A stretch of DNA of 64,000 bases. It comes from Trachythela sp. YZ-2020 (Eukaryota > Cnidaria > Anthozoa > Malacalcyonacea > Clavulariidae). The notes beneath the pieces were generated by a model, which ran no database searches, had not been told where the DNA came from, and saw only the letters and a list, made by a program, of their open reading frames with translations. The position numbers were made by a program, and so were the translations under genes. The stretch spans positions 124,001 to 188,000 of the forward strand of contig JADLSH010000005.1 in NCBI GenBank assembly GCA_016169945.1, given 5' to 3'. Positions 34,364 through 46,640 of this stretch are shown here, one piece after another (positions within the stretch are counted from its first letter, which is position 1; every line of letters starts with the position of its first letter).

Positions 34364-37300
34364 ATGTTATACAGGTTATAGAATCAATTCAAATAACCTG
34401 TTTAAATCATGATTTTAGCGGAGCCACAAAAGCACGTCTGCACTCAGTGACGACCTGGCAATATCTTCAGTTCTCATGTTCTCATGTTCAGTTTAATGAC
34501 GATGTACTGTAGTCTGTACCTTACAATAGTTCTAATAAGCATTTTACTCCAAGTTGCTTTCATCGCTTTCTTCGTCAGACAAACCAACAGTCGGGTCTTC
34601 ATTAATGATGCCATAGATATTAAACAACTTTCGGTTGAAAGTGGCAAAAACCTTCTTTTTTCCAGTTTCATAAGCATCAACATTATTTGAAGAAACTGAT
34701 CCATTCTTTGGGTCACCATACTTCTGAACACTTTTCCTACCTGGCACATATTTCAGAAATTGGTTCCTCAGTATGAAATGTGCAGCTTTGACTTGGTCAG
34801 GGAAAGGATCTTCGTGTGCTTGGTTGTAGGATGCACATTGAATGTATCACAAGCTTGGAATGATTTCCTTGTTTCGATGAGCAGGTCGATATTCGCCATT
34901 AGTCGCTGCAACATTTGAACTGTTGTATGCCCTTAAATAAGAGAATAAGACCTTTAGGTGATACCATAATGCACAAGAAGTCATTTAAACAAATAAAGCT
35001 TGCTGCTGAATGAATATGATGTGAATGGCGACGAAAGAATATCATGTGCATGCATTCGTCGGCATTAAAAAACGCGGGCAAAAAGTGCTGGAATGAACTA
35101 CAAGTTCTACAAGTAGAACTTAGTCTGTGTATACATGAACATAGAAATTAAAATTACGATAACATGACCATTAATTTTGTAAGCTCCATGCTAAACGACA
35201 CCGTTTTAACTGTAACATGCAACGTCGACGATATGTCCTTTTTTGTAATCGCAATTTAACATAAGAGACCGTTAAAGAGAACGTTAAGGTTACATAATTT
35301 GGAATTTGTAGGAGATAGTGTGTGGGGGGTATTTTAAAATATTATTTCGGGGTTGGCCACTGGGAAAAAGTTGAGTATGAAGGGGTGGGCAACACAAGAG
35401 GACGCACTAAATTCCACCAGCCCCCCTTCCATATAATAAATGAACGTCCCTAGCATACTGTAGCTCGTTGTCACTTGTAGCAACTTGCAGCAAAAATACC
35501 GTACGCATCGAACCTGTGGAATAATTCTTCATAGGCTGTACCACGCAACTTTCAACCCACTCATCGAGAGCAAGATTATGACCTTCTTTTCCATTCAAAC
35601 TAATGGAACAATTCTTTCGAAGAAGTTCTCTTGTAGCCAGTGGCCACATAGCAAGGAAATTCACAATATGTACCATAGCTTCGGTATGGTAATTTCGCTT
35701 GTTGGATTGGGCGAAAAGAGGATGCATTATCATCCAGGATGCTTCACGCGCGAACCCATTCCCATACCGAATAGCGGTGCAGTACATTTGTTGTAATGGG
35801 CCAAACAACGTAACCATCTGTGAATAGTATTTGAATGTGGCATCTTCGGAATTTTCAGTCAACCACTGCTTTAGTTTTCTTAACAATACCGCATTGTGGT
35901 TGCCTGTTGACCGTTTGGATGCCAATAACTCGTCGGAGTTAGGAAACAGGCTGGAATTTTTGAACTCCAACACCGATGCAATCCCAAATGCAGTCACAAA
36001 ATCTCGCACAGCCTCTTCAATCCTGTTGAGGTTTTGTTGTTGGAACTTCTTCTTGCCAAAGCTTTCATTCGTTATTTTTTTCCTAGCCAGAACAGTTTGC
36101 AAAATGTGCATGAAACCTCCAGGTGACATCACCTTCTTACAAACTTCATACACGTATCCTTTTGCATGCATGTCACCAGGGACTTCCCCACACCAACCAT
36201 ACGCAGCCTCGGATCGACCCTTTACACCGCGGATAACCTTATTGGTTCCCTGATCACCAGCAATTAACGTTATAGAGGATTTATTGCTTCTTTTGTATTC
36301 ATACATTTCACCGACAGCTGGTTCTACCGGATCAGAGTTGTCAGACGTGCATGTCCCGAGATCGCTGGCTTCTGCACAATGAAATGTTCTCCAAATTTCA
36401 ACATTATCAGCCAAATCTTTGTCTGAATTTATTTCCATTGTACTGACAATATCCATGTCCAATTTTTTGGCAATGGTCAATGGATTGAGTATTGTTGAAA
36501 AATAACGACTGTCAAAAAGTGCCAAATTCTCCACAAGTAACTGGGACAATTCTTCATTTTTTTGAACAACTGCTATTGTTAATGGTGTAGCACCGCACAT
36601 TTCTTTCGCATTAATATCAACACCAGCCGATATAAGGGTCTTAACCAATGCCGTATTTCTATTCTCCACAGCAGCATGAAGAATGGTTCTTTCGTTACAA
36701 TCCCTTACATTCTCCCAATACTCACGATTGCCATCTAGCCAACCAATGAAACGGTCCAGTTTTGACACGTCGTTATCATGTTGCGCTTCCCACATACGCT
36801 TAACGAGGTTATCAAGAACGCTCTTGAATTTCCCATCAACTTTCTGTTGGCTGGTTGTTCCATTGGAGTCATTTGATGTAATGTCTACCTCTGCCTGGGT
36901 AGTACGTAGATCAAATGCTTTCTCAACTTCACGCAACTGTTGCACAGTCTTCACCATTGATGACTTGTGTGTTTGTAAAGACGCAAGAAACCTATGGTGT
37001 TCTCGTGCCGCAGCAAGGTCAAACGTCTTTCCTTTGTCATCAAAAGGTAGGTATTCTTTTGCGTGCTGACAAGATACACCAAATTCCTTTCCAAATTCTT
37101 CAATTATAGCTGCAGTTCCTGTGGTGGTGGCATTATTTTCCAATGATAATGGCAGTATTAACGTTTCTGATTTTTGGCAGTTCGAGTTAGAGGTGATGGT
37201 TGGTTTAGGTATAACTATGTCATAGTTACTTGTTGTCGATTTGCTGAAATCTTGTTTTTGCAGCCACTGGTCAAACTCCTTCTCATCCATATCAATAAAA

Positions 37301-37403
37301 TCCTTCTCAGAACTTGGGAGGCAATTCAAACTTGTATTGAGAAGCATCAGTAAAAAATTGTCTTGCACTTCATTCCATAACTTTAAATGTTCTGGATTCG
37401 TTT

Positions 37404-38586
37404 CTAAAAATACAAACGCAACGTTCAACAACTATCATCCATCAATGTCAAAATTGAAAGTGTTTTCGACTACAGGTACAGTGGAACGACTATCAACGGA
37501 CACGATATGCAACAGACACCTCCTGACCTACATACAGTTCCCAATATTCTTCATTCTTTATATAAATGATCGCCTCACTACTGGCAAAACTGTTATTATT
37601 TGCAGATGACATCAGCATTTGCTATTCTCACTCGGATCCCGTCATACTGGCTACAGTATTAAATGAAGCATTGCAAAATATCGGCTCATGGATAAAGGCT
37701 AATAATTAATAAAACTAATTATGTCATTTTTCAAACTCAACAAAAGAAAGCTATACATGATTTGACCCTCTTACTCAATGACAATTTGATTACCCGTAAA
37801 CAACATTCAATCTTAGTCAATCCGTGTAATTATCGGGCTCGTTTTAACCTGTCTGCCGACACAAAATGTCCTTTTTTCTCCTCTCATTTATCCGTATCTT
37901 ATCTATTGTAACAAGCGTATTCTACCTAAAGCGTATTCAATTAAAATATTTTTGAAATGTGCATTTTTTATTTTTTCCAAATAATCACCTATGTAATTTT
38001 ACTAAAACAATTATTCGCTTCAGGCTCGGTGAATATCGGTGAATAAAAACCTCGACTTCACCGAATAATTGTTAAATGTTTTCTTATCACAATAAAAAGC
38101 TTCCACGTTCATTTCTCAACCTATTTAGCATTATCAGCCAGTTTCATAATCACAAGACCAGAACCGCTAATTCATATCGATCTCACGTACAGGTAGGACT
38201 AATATAAAACAATTCACAGCAAGATTCCCAAGAGATCCTTAGATTACTACCTGCAGCTTTTGTTAACCGACTCAAGCTACAAATCCTACAATGCGCCATA
38301 ATTTATCATTTTACTCTGTCTAACAACAGGTAATTTTATTTGAGGAAATGTTGGACAAGGATGTGTAATTACGGTTCTCAAACTCATTAATAATTCATGA
38401 GCAAAACACAAAGGAAATCACCACCGTATCGTTGTCTTGATACCACGGTAATAAACACCCATAAATTCACTCAACTTTCGCGTTGATTAACTAGTTTGAT
38501 TAGCAGAAGTCTGCTGCAGGTTTGTTACAACTTGTATGTTTTTATGTGTGTAGCATTACTGTATATTCAATTTGATTATTATTTAC
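37404..38586 (-). other. Intron 5 of the DUF6589 gene with LINE-like debris
   Basis: Between 37560 and 37740 the plus strand has short RT-like pieces (FILYINDRL ... LLFADDISICYSHSDPV), so an old LINE fragment lies in the intron in the opposite orientation to the gene. The rest is AT-rich without a gene. Confidence 0.5.
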
Positions 38587-39259
38587 CTATAAAAGTATCC
38601 CACACTGTTATTTTCTCAGAACATTGTGCTTCTTCCGCTGTTTCTTTCTGTTGAAACAAATGTTCAATTGTCGCTACATCAGGAATAAACAGCCCTCGAA
38701 CTGTGAAGTTCCACATCTTCGGGCCAAGTACTTTAAAAAGACGATGGTGACTTCTGTTGCCATGGTACATATTGATGTTGTCCAACAACAAAATCACCGG
38801 CTTTGATATTGGTGCACACTTATCAATCAGAGTTTGAAATTGTGTTAAGCGCTTATCCATAAACGACATGCTATAAAATAGAAAAATAAATACTTTAATT
38901 GTATTGCATATCATCTAAGCAAATTGCATATGACTCGGGCTGGATATCCATATTCTGCCCTGAGAAATGGGTCAAAATGTACACATCTAGTCCACTATTC
39001 CGTATATAATATAGTAAAAATTTCTCATAAGACAGAACTCTTTTGCTCTGTATGTTCTTGTTGGCCATCAGTTCGGTAACCCTGCCATTTATGTTTGTAA
39101 TTAATGTCTTGTAAATGTCTTGTAATATGGCAAAGCTAATAAATTCAAATTCAAAACAGCCTCTCAAAGAGATAAAGGAACGGTAAATCGCAGACAAAAT
39201 AGTAAACTTCAATATTCACTATTCTGGCCATTTGCTTAGTACAAACAAATGTAAATTTT

Positions 39260-39717
39260 TAGGGGTGCACCGGAACTCGGTTCTGGAACCCTTTTTAAGG
39301 TTGAACATTGACCAAATATTTGAACAAATTACATTACTGAAATCATTTTAGTTACATAGACATATGGTACTACCATATACATCTATTCTACCTTTTAAAC
39401 GTATGTCAGTTAAAATTTAAAGTGCATGAGTAACATGCAACCATAAATAGTTAAATATACTTTGCAGTGCCACTGTGCCAGTGTGGGTAGAATAGATCAA
39501 AGATTCAGCGGTTGGGATGTTTACTCTACCTGAAAAATATGAGGAAACTAAGAAGTTCTCATTGAAGTTATCTCAGTTCTCCTTGTATTTTTCATGTAGA
39601 TTAAACATCCCAACCGCCAAATCTTAAATATACTTGGTTCCAGTCAGATCTTATTTTAGGTTCCAGTCGGATCCAGTTCCGGGCAGAACTTACAATATTG
39701 GTTCCGGTGCACCCCTA
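39260..39717. mobile_element. hAT-type MITE, 458 bp
   Basis: Ends TAGGGGTGCACCGGAAC and its reverse complement, flanked by TAAATTTT (39252-39259 and 39718-39725), an 8-bp duplication. Internal copies of GGTTCCAGTC(A/G)GATC occur near the right end. It lies between exons 4 and 5 of the DUF6589 gene. Confidence 0.92.
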
Positions 39718-39844
39718 TAAATTTTCACCTCTGCTAATCAAATAACTGCAAATATATTGACCATTGCATCACCTTGCAATGGACCCTAGTTTAGTATTAT
39801 TCTATCTATAAAAGCCAGACTATTCTACTTAATTTGGCAGTGAT

Positions 39845-40254
39845 TAGAGATGAGCCGATCATCAGCAAAACATCGGTAGAGCCGATTAATGGGCCATCAC
39901 AATCAATTTATCACAATCGGCCATCGGCCGATTGCCATTCACTATCTGATCGGTCCGTCTCAGCATAATTTCCCGCGGACCAATCGATGTCGCATCCCTG
40001 AATTTTTTACGCGAAAACATGACACCGCAGTGTTGGTAATACTTGCCTATTTTCTGTTGTATTGTACTTTTGTTGTGCTCAAAAATAAATCATTGCGCAA
40101 TTTGCGAGTTAAGTTGAGTAAAACACTAAAATGACAATTCAACAAAACGTGAGCATCAGGTAAACCAATCATCGGTTTTCCCCAACTTATTGGCCAATGG
40201 TGGGCATGTATCGGCTCTTGAACAATCGGTACAATTAATATCGGCTCATCTCTA
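39845..40254. mobile_element. hAT-type MITE, 410 bp
   Basis: Ends TAGAGATGAGCCGAT and reverse complement, flanked by GCAGTGAT (39837-39844 and 40255-40262). The interior repeats CGGCC/GGCCGA motifs. It is a different family from the preceding MITE. Confidence 0.92.
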
Positions 40255-41281
40255 GCAGTGATAGGGCATTTAAAGGGTTAAACAAAAAACATAATGTATT
40301 GGGTCAAATACAAGTACTGAAGTTACTCAAAAGGAGACAAACGTCCTCTCACTCATTCATTGTCACAGTAAGTCTAAATAATCTATTTCAGCAATATTAA
40401 AAATAATAATTTTTATTTATGAAATTTGAAACAAGCAGCATGGATGAATTCTAAATGTTCTAATCTCAATGTTTCTACATGTACTGTATGATAAAAATTT
40501 AGAATTGGAAACAACTTGTAAACAATACTCACATGCTCTTCCAACTTAAAGATAGCCCCATTGACTGGAGCATATCAACAAATTGTTTCCCAGCTCCAAA
40601 CGATATGCAAAGAAGCCCAAATATAAGGGGGAAACAATTTCTTGTTTTTGAGCTCCTAATGTTGCTTATGATGCCAAGCACATGCAACCCACATAGCATT
40701 TTGTGTGTGTTGGTCTTCAGTATATTTCTGCTTACTGGATTGGAAATCACAAGGGTCTTCACCATGTCATAAATTAAAGGGCATCTTTCATTTACATCTT
40801 CCAAGATATATTTAAATAATGTGGCACCAATTGTATCAGATGTATCATGAACAGAGGAGCCTCTGATATTTGTGTCACAAATGTCCTCTAACACTTTCAT
40901 TTCCAATTTGACAGTGTTCTTTTGTTTGTCTGACAAAACAGTGTTTGGAATATCATGCCTTAATTTTACCATCTCTTCCTTGTACATCTTGATAAGTGTA
41001 TCAATATGGTGCTCTCGGTTTTGTGACTCCTTGGCATACTCTGCCAACTTTCCAGATATATCACCACCATCATTATACGTGGATAAAATAGTTGCCCAGA
41101 TTTCATCGAGGACCAAATCTGAGATTTCCAGGTTTGAAAGCAAATTTGCAATGTCATCTATATTAAAATATTTGACTGTGCAAAATTGTTTCTTTATTAA
41201 CTACCATACAATTATTGCACTGCATACAGTACATTCTGTAATTGCCAATCATATCACATGTACTGTACGTAATGATCCTAA

Positions 41282-41676
41282 AGCCTCTCAAAGACGAGCA
41301 AGTTTTCTAGTACAAGTTTTTATATGACAAGTTTTATTTGCTCGTCTGTATACGCAACTTTGGCAATTTTTTCTATGACAAGTACACTTGTTCAAAAGCT
41401 AACATGCTACCTTTTGAACAAGTGTACTTGCCATAGAAAAATTTGCCAAAGTACAAATTTTGCTCGTCTGTATGGGTCAAAAAGGAAAACTTGTCAAAGT
41501 AATTTGAACACTTAGGTGCGGTTGGTCAGCAATCTATTGTTGTATTAGCTATCACGTCGGTCAGAAAACCAAAAACTTGTCATGGAAAATTTGTTGTACG
41601 TACACACGTGCAATTGGCAAATAAAACTTGTCATATAAAAACTTGTCATAGAAAACTTGCTCATCTGTAAGAGGCT
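41282..41676. mobile_element. Harbinger-type MITE, 395 bp
   Basis: Ends AGCCTCT...AGAGGCT with about 60 bp of imperfect inverted repeat (GAGCAAGTTTTCTA, TATATGACAAGTTTTATTTG), flanked by TAA on both sides. An inner inverted repeat around GAACAAGTGTACTTG makes a secondary hairpin. Located just upstream of exon 4 of the DUF6589 gene. Confidence 0.8.
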
Positions 41677-41791
41677 TAAGATATCCATTCTTTTCTATTT
41701 GGGTAAAAGATTGTTGATAGGTCAGGATTTTAATAAATCTTAACCCATTAACATTATTAATTTGTGAAATGGTACCTATTCCTATTTAATG

Positions 41792-42715
41792 ATCAGATAT
41801 ATACAGCCAGGGTGTATAAAAAAAACAACCTTGGAATTTCCCAATAAATCAACCCATTAAATTCCATGCCCCTGGGAATTTAAAATAGCTTCTAATCGTA
41901 TGAAGAAGCAGAAATGTTGAATTAATAATTAGTCATATCATTCCTAGAAGCTATTTAATAATATTATTCCTAGGGTCATATTTCAATAATTTGTGCTTAA
42001 AAATATTATTTCCCAAGAAATGCCAAGGTTTCGCTTTTTTTATACCCGTCGTTGGGAGTGGCTTTATATTGTGTAGAATATAAATGGCTCCATAAGTAAT
42101 TGCACACTCATTCAGCAATGGTTGAATCACATTGAAAATCTGGTTGACAACACAAAATGTCAAAAATAAAATTTGGAAAGGCTATAGCATCATTCTACAT
42201 ACCATTTGCTTCATGTATTTCTTGAGGTTCTTCGGAAAACCGGCGAGCAATGCACTTCAAGTGTAAATTCATGAAATACACTCTGCAGATTCATCAGTAA
42301 AGGAAAAAATATATACTGTAGTTCGAATAATATTGTGCAACTATTGATGGAAACCATTAATTAATGAGAGGTCCAGGCAGAAGTGGATTTATTGAAGGGG
42401 GTATACAGGGGGACAACCACATCCTTATTAGCCTTAGACCAAAAGGGGGTTGCAAGGCAGGTGCAAGAAATGATATAGTTCAGACTGGCTTTCCAAGTAC
42501 ATAGAACCTAGTTGTTAAACTGTTTGTGTCATGAGTTGGAGGCTCCAGTGTATGGATGCACAGAACAGAACGTACCACATCGATATTTAACCATCAGTTG
42601 GGGCATTATCAAAAACAAATATATATCTAATGGTGGACAAATCGTGACAATACAACACATTTTCTACAGCAATCTGCATGCTTTAATTATTCAAAAGGAT
42701 ACTCTTTCTCATTAG
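41792..42715. other. Intron sequence with a possible small MITE
   Basis: GGTGTATAAAAAAAA at 41811 and TTTTTTTATACCC near 42036 could be short terminal repeats, but no target duplication is clear. No gene is seen. A second intron gap at 42940-43250 holds G-rich tracts near 42995. Confidence 0.35.
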
Positions 42716-43775
42716 CTTTTCTAACCCGCCTCAAATACACACCAGGGAATGTCTCTTTTACCATTCTTGTGATAAAAGATTTGCTGTCATAGTCTGGACC
42801 CAGATATGATACAACTGCCTCGTAAGGAATTTGACTGCCTTCCTTCAATTCAAAGGCATCTTTCAATAGCAGTGCTGAGGTTTCTTTCCTTAATTGAGCA
42901 ACCTGTTTTCCAGTAGGTTTACCTCCTACAGCATATTAAAAGCAAATTATACATACCCTACTGTTAATAAATCTAAGCAGTGGCAGACACTAATGGGGGG
43001 GGTAAGGGGGGTTAAGGGGGTACTGCCCCCATAATAATATCTCAAAGCTTTCACAAAGCTGTATCAATTATCTTTAATACAACCACTTTCATAGGCTATA
43101 ATTTAACTAAATTTGCAGGAAATGTAAGTCGAAAAGGTTTTAAAAACTGATATATGTTGGCAACCTAAAATCTAAAGGGTATTATAACACCAATATCTTA
43201 TAATTATTAAAAATATATAAAATACGTATAAATACGTAGTCAAGTTTTAGCTTACCAGCACAAAATCTCTTTGGCTGTGGTAATTCAGCATCTTTTGACA
43301 ATGGCGTCAGTGTGTGTTTTCCTTGTGCTGGGCTTTGCTCGGTATTTGGCGTACTCGCCCGTGGTTGATCATTATCTGATAAAAATTATGTACGCAAAAA
43401 TAATTATCAAAAGATTTATCATTTATATATTAAGTTTCTATATGGTTTAAAAAGCCAAGACATATTATTTATGAATGAAGCTATTGTCTGCTATCAGCAC
43501 TTACCATCATCTTCGACACAAAGTGATAAATTTTCCATCGACACTTCTAATTCCTCGAATTAATCCGCCCAGAAGCTTTCTAAGGCCTGTATGGGCCCAC
43601 TTTCGTCCAAACACTCGTCCATTTTTGCGAAAATTATGAAATATATCACATTGCCAACTTTTAGTCAATCCTGCCAACTTTTAGACACACGATTCCACAG
43701 TCCCTCGCGTTTCACGGGCATCATTCCTCACCTAGCCTGCGAACGGGCATATAGCAAGGGCTGTGGAAGAGTCAG

Positions 43776-44462
43776 AGACTTTTCTATAGTAATGAACAAG
43801 TTGCAAATTACAATAATGAACAGCTAACAAAACTTAAGCAACCAATTGCTCATATTAATGCTCGCCATTCCTCTGTATTGGCCAAAAAGATATCCTCAGA
43901 TGATATGTCTGGGTTAGAACCGGTTGTATTTCTAGCAAAAAGTGCTAGGGTCATGTTAACTATGAATTTGTGGTCAAGTGTTGGCCTCTGTAATGGGGCA
44001 ACTGGAACAGTTGTTGATACTGTCTATCAAAACAACCATCAACCACCTGACTTGCCTATTGCGGTAATAGTAGAATTTGAAAACTATAGAGGACCTGTTT
44101 TTAATGAAAGCCAACCATTGTGTATACCTATATATCCAATCACTGTCATATCACAGACAGAAATTGGTTTCCATGAGAGGCAACAGTTACCTCTTAGGCT
44201 TGCTTGGGCTCTAACAATACACAAGAGCCAAGGACTCACACTCCCGAAAGCATGGATAGATATTGGGAAATCTGAAAGAACTGCTGGAGTTTCTTATGTT
44301 GCTATTAGCAGAGTAAAATCACTTGGATCTTGTGTCATTGAACCTATGACATATGAACGGTTAATAAGCTTGAAATCATCAGCTAATTTGCAATATAGGC
44401 TTATAGAGGAAAACAGGCTAGATCAGTTAGCACAGGCGACAAACCGCAGTGCATTATCATAA
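43776..44462 (+). pseudogene. Helitron helicase C-terminal part
   Basis: Continues the PIF1-type helicase from NATRLF: YSNEQVANYNNEQL, SVLAKKISSDDMSGLEPVVF, LWSSVGLCNGATGTVVD, LRLAWALTIHKSQGLTLPK and VSYVAISRVKSLGS, the SF1 motifs V and VI region. The stop is at 44460-44462. The block itself is open throughout. Confidence 0.92.
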
Positions 44463-45485
44463 ACAAACTATCGAGTTTGAATAAGAGATGCGATTACAGC
44501 CATGTAATCCCAGTTATACAGTGTATGCTATGTACTCACACTGTCAGTATATATACCTGTAAATAAAGTTTATCCATCTGTGAAAAATGGTCACAAGATG
44601 AAATGGTAAGTTTTTTCTGTATAATTAAATCCCTTTGTAATCCCCTTTCCTATATAGTATATTCCTATATTGTAATCCCCACCTACTGTATTTCTAGCTA
44701 AATTTCTTGTACTAATATTGCTTTTTTATTGTTATATAGTTTTGGACCTCTGATTGAAAATATTGTTAATAAATTACACTACTCATGCCACTTGAACTGC
44801 TGGATTATACAAAATGGATTTTTACTTCAAAAAATGTTTATTACCAAAAGATTCCTGTGTTTTGCGTTGACGTCAGTGGTTGACGACTTGACGTCCTCTT
44901 CTATGCTTTGTGTGCAAGTGTTAAACGTGTGTTCAATTGTAGGTAAGTAAATCCATTCTTTTTCATGCCAATCAGTAAAATATAACGCTTCCTTTTTATC
45001 CAGAAAACGTGAATCGAGGCGATACATGTATAGACAGATTTTTTTTCTTTAAAAACAGCGCTAATTTTTATGCAAAGTAGTTCTGTTTATGCTGTCCTTA
45101 AATTATTAATGTATGCCAAATTCAAATTTTTGATTGAATGATTTTTCGTGCCAGTTGTTGACTATAAATGTTTATTGTTCGGAGCTTGCTTGTAATGAGA
45201 AATAGTGTGTTACATAAATCCGAATTAGTTGTTTTTTAGTACGAACAATACTTTATAATTATGATGAACCGAATTTACCGAAACTTATTAATTATTTCAA
45301 TAATCAATGCTATGCCTATGCCATGGCCTATGGCAGTATCAAAGTAAACAGACCACCGTCGGTTGGCCTCCAACAGCAATTTATAAAAAAAATACAAAGC
45401 TGTTGTACATCCTCGAGTGTATGGAAATTTTATTGCTTTTTTCTAAATGGATGTGTTTCTTTTTTATAGTTTACCTCTGTCTGAG
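44463..45485 (+). other. Spacer between helicase and RPA-like genes
   Basis: No clear gene. TGACGTCA at 44868-44875, with a second TGACGTC nearby, is a perfect CRE-type palindrome and might belong to the RPA-like promoter. The open frame around it (44729-44950) ends at a GTAAGT-type donor and could include an upstream exon. Confidence 0.35.
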
Positions 45486-46640
45486 ATGGAAACATCACAA
45501 CAATCGCAATGTAAGCAAATGACATACTGCATTTAAATTTATCAAAGAAAATTTACATATGAGTTGATTTGCCTACATTAAACTATTTGTTATCTTATAT
45601 TTTAGCTGAAGTTAACAAAGATGCAAATGATCTCAAATGCTATGTTCACACATTGTCACCAGTAAAGGTAGCTGCATCTGGAAAGTGCAAGTATTTTAAC
45701 ATGACATTGCAAACAAGTGAAGGGTGTAAAAGTGCGGTATGCTTTTCCCCAGACAAACGGCCAACTTTTGAAAAGCACCATGGTGACAAAAGTCCTATTA
45801 CCATTTGCGTTCAACCTTGAAGCGTGCCGATTTTAACGCGTTTGTTTACGTTTCAAATGTGAAGGTTTGGTCCGCGAGGTTTAGCCCAATTCGCAAACGA
45901 GTTTCATGTGTCTGCAAATACTGTAAAATCTGTATGGGGCAGATTTTGCGATTAAATGCATACAGTACCAAAACCAAAAGGTGGAAAAACACACTCTAAA
46001 CTGGAGGATGATGATCTTGAATTCATAGAAGTCTTAAAGATACAATCTCCGTCCATGTCGCTCGCGGAAATCATCGACGAACTAACGCAGTTTGGAGGAC
46101 AAGTTTCTATATCCGCTGTTTCACGGGCCATAAAGAACAGGCTACCGTCTGGTAAACACTACACAAGAAAAAAAATGACGAAATTGGCAAAGGAACGATT
46201 TACACCGGAAAACATATTTTATACCCAACTGTTCATTGATTATCTTTCATCAAAAGATCCAAGGAGGGTAAAGTTTTTAGACGAAGCGGGAATAAAAATT
46301 CCAGACATTGGAACTCGCACGTACGGACACAGCCCAATTGGAACACGCAGTGTGGAAATAGTACGAAAACATGAATCGCCAAATAACACTTTAAATTTGC
46401 TTGTTTCACTCGCTGGCCCAGGTTATAATATTATTCGCGGAGCCACAAACACTGCACGTTTTCTTGGATTTTTTGAGGAAGCTGACGAGGCTGTCAATAT
46501 TTACACTGGTCGGCCATGTCTCGAAGTCTGCGACATTGTGGTAATGGACAATTTATCGGCACACCATTATGAAGGAGGATAAATTTTGGAAGAATGGTTT
46601 GACGCCATGGGGATTGAGCTGCTGTATACACCTTCATACT

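Larger units (their letters stand above)
30060..34470 (-). mobile_element. CR1/Jockey-group LINE, near full length
   Basis: ORF1 and ORF2 on the minus strand, with a 3' tail rich in TTATTTATAACTTG-type sequence near 30100. Ends are approximate. The 5' leader probably begins near 34456-34470, where GTTCTCAT is doubled. It sits between the convergent RecQ and DUF6589 genes. Confidence 0.75.
34544..43625 (-). pseudogene. Ankyrin/DUF6589 gene, about seven exons
   Basis: Exon 1 starts at ATG 43623 (MDECLDESGPIQ) with one TAA before FEELEVSMENLSLCVEDD; donor GGTAAG near 43503. Exon 2 about 43383-43258 (PRASTPNTEQSPAQ). Exon 3 about 42930-42726 (GKPTGKQVAQLRKE, SYLGPDYDSKSF). Exon 4 41157-40533. 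Exon 5 38870-38587 with ILLLDNINMYHGNRSHHRLF. Exon 6 37403 to about 35410 with two ankyrin repeats (TILHAAVENRNTALVKTLI; GATPLTIAVVQKN), then ITLIAGDQGTNKVIRG and VPGDMHAKGYVYEVCKKVM. Exon 7 about 34930-34544, acidic C-terminus, one TGA. Exon 4-5 and 5-6 junctions are in phase (SIMSFMD; WDTFIETNP). DUF6589 proteins are linked to DNA transposons; the Asp residues in LLLDN and AGDQG are candidate catalytic acids (inference). Confidence 0.75.
23896..43775. mobile_element. 19.9-kb DNA transposon with RecQ helicase and DUF6589 genes
   Basis: Short terminal inverted repeats CTGACTCgTCCcCAG / CTGACTCtTCCaCAG (two mismatches) are flanked by the perfect 9-bp duplication AGACTTTTC (23887-23895 and 43776-43784). 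Excision restores NATRLF-YSNEQVANY in the Helitron helicase. Inside are a RecQ gene (plus) and an ankyrin/DUF6589 gene (minus), convergent, with later MITEs and a LINE between and within them. From memory, helicase-bearing Academ elements (AcademH) combine an SF2 helicase with a DUF6589-type region. Two separate convergent genes would be a variant of that plan. Confidence 0.85.

Noticed and set aside
41811..42050. MITE with GGTGTATAAAAAAAA ends
   Set aside because: No target duplication and only a short A-rich match; not separable from chance.
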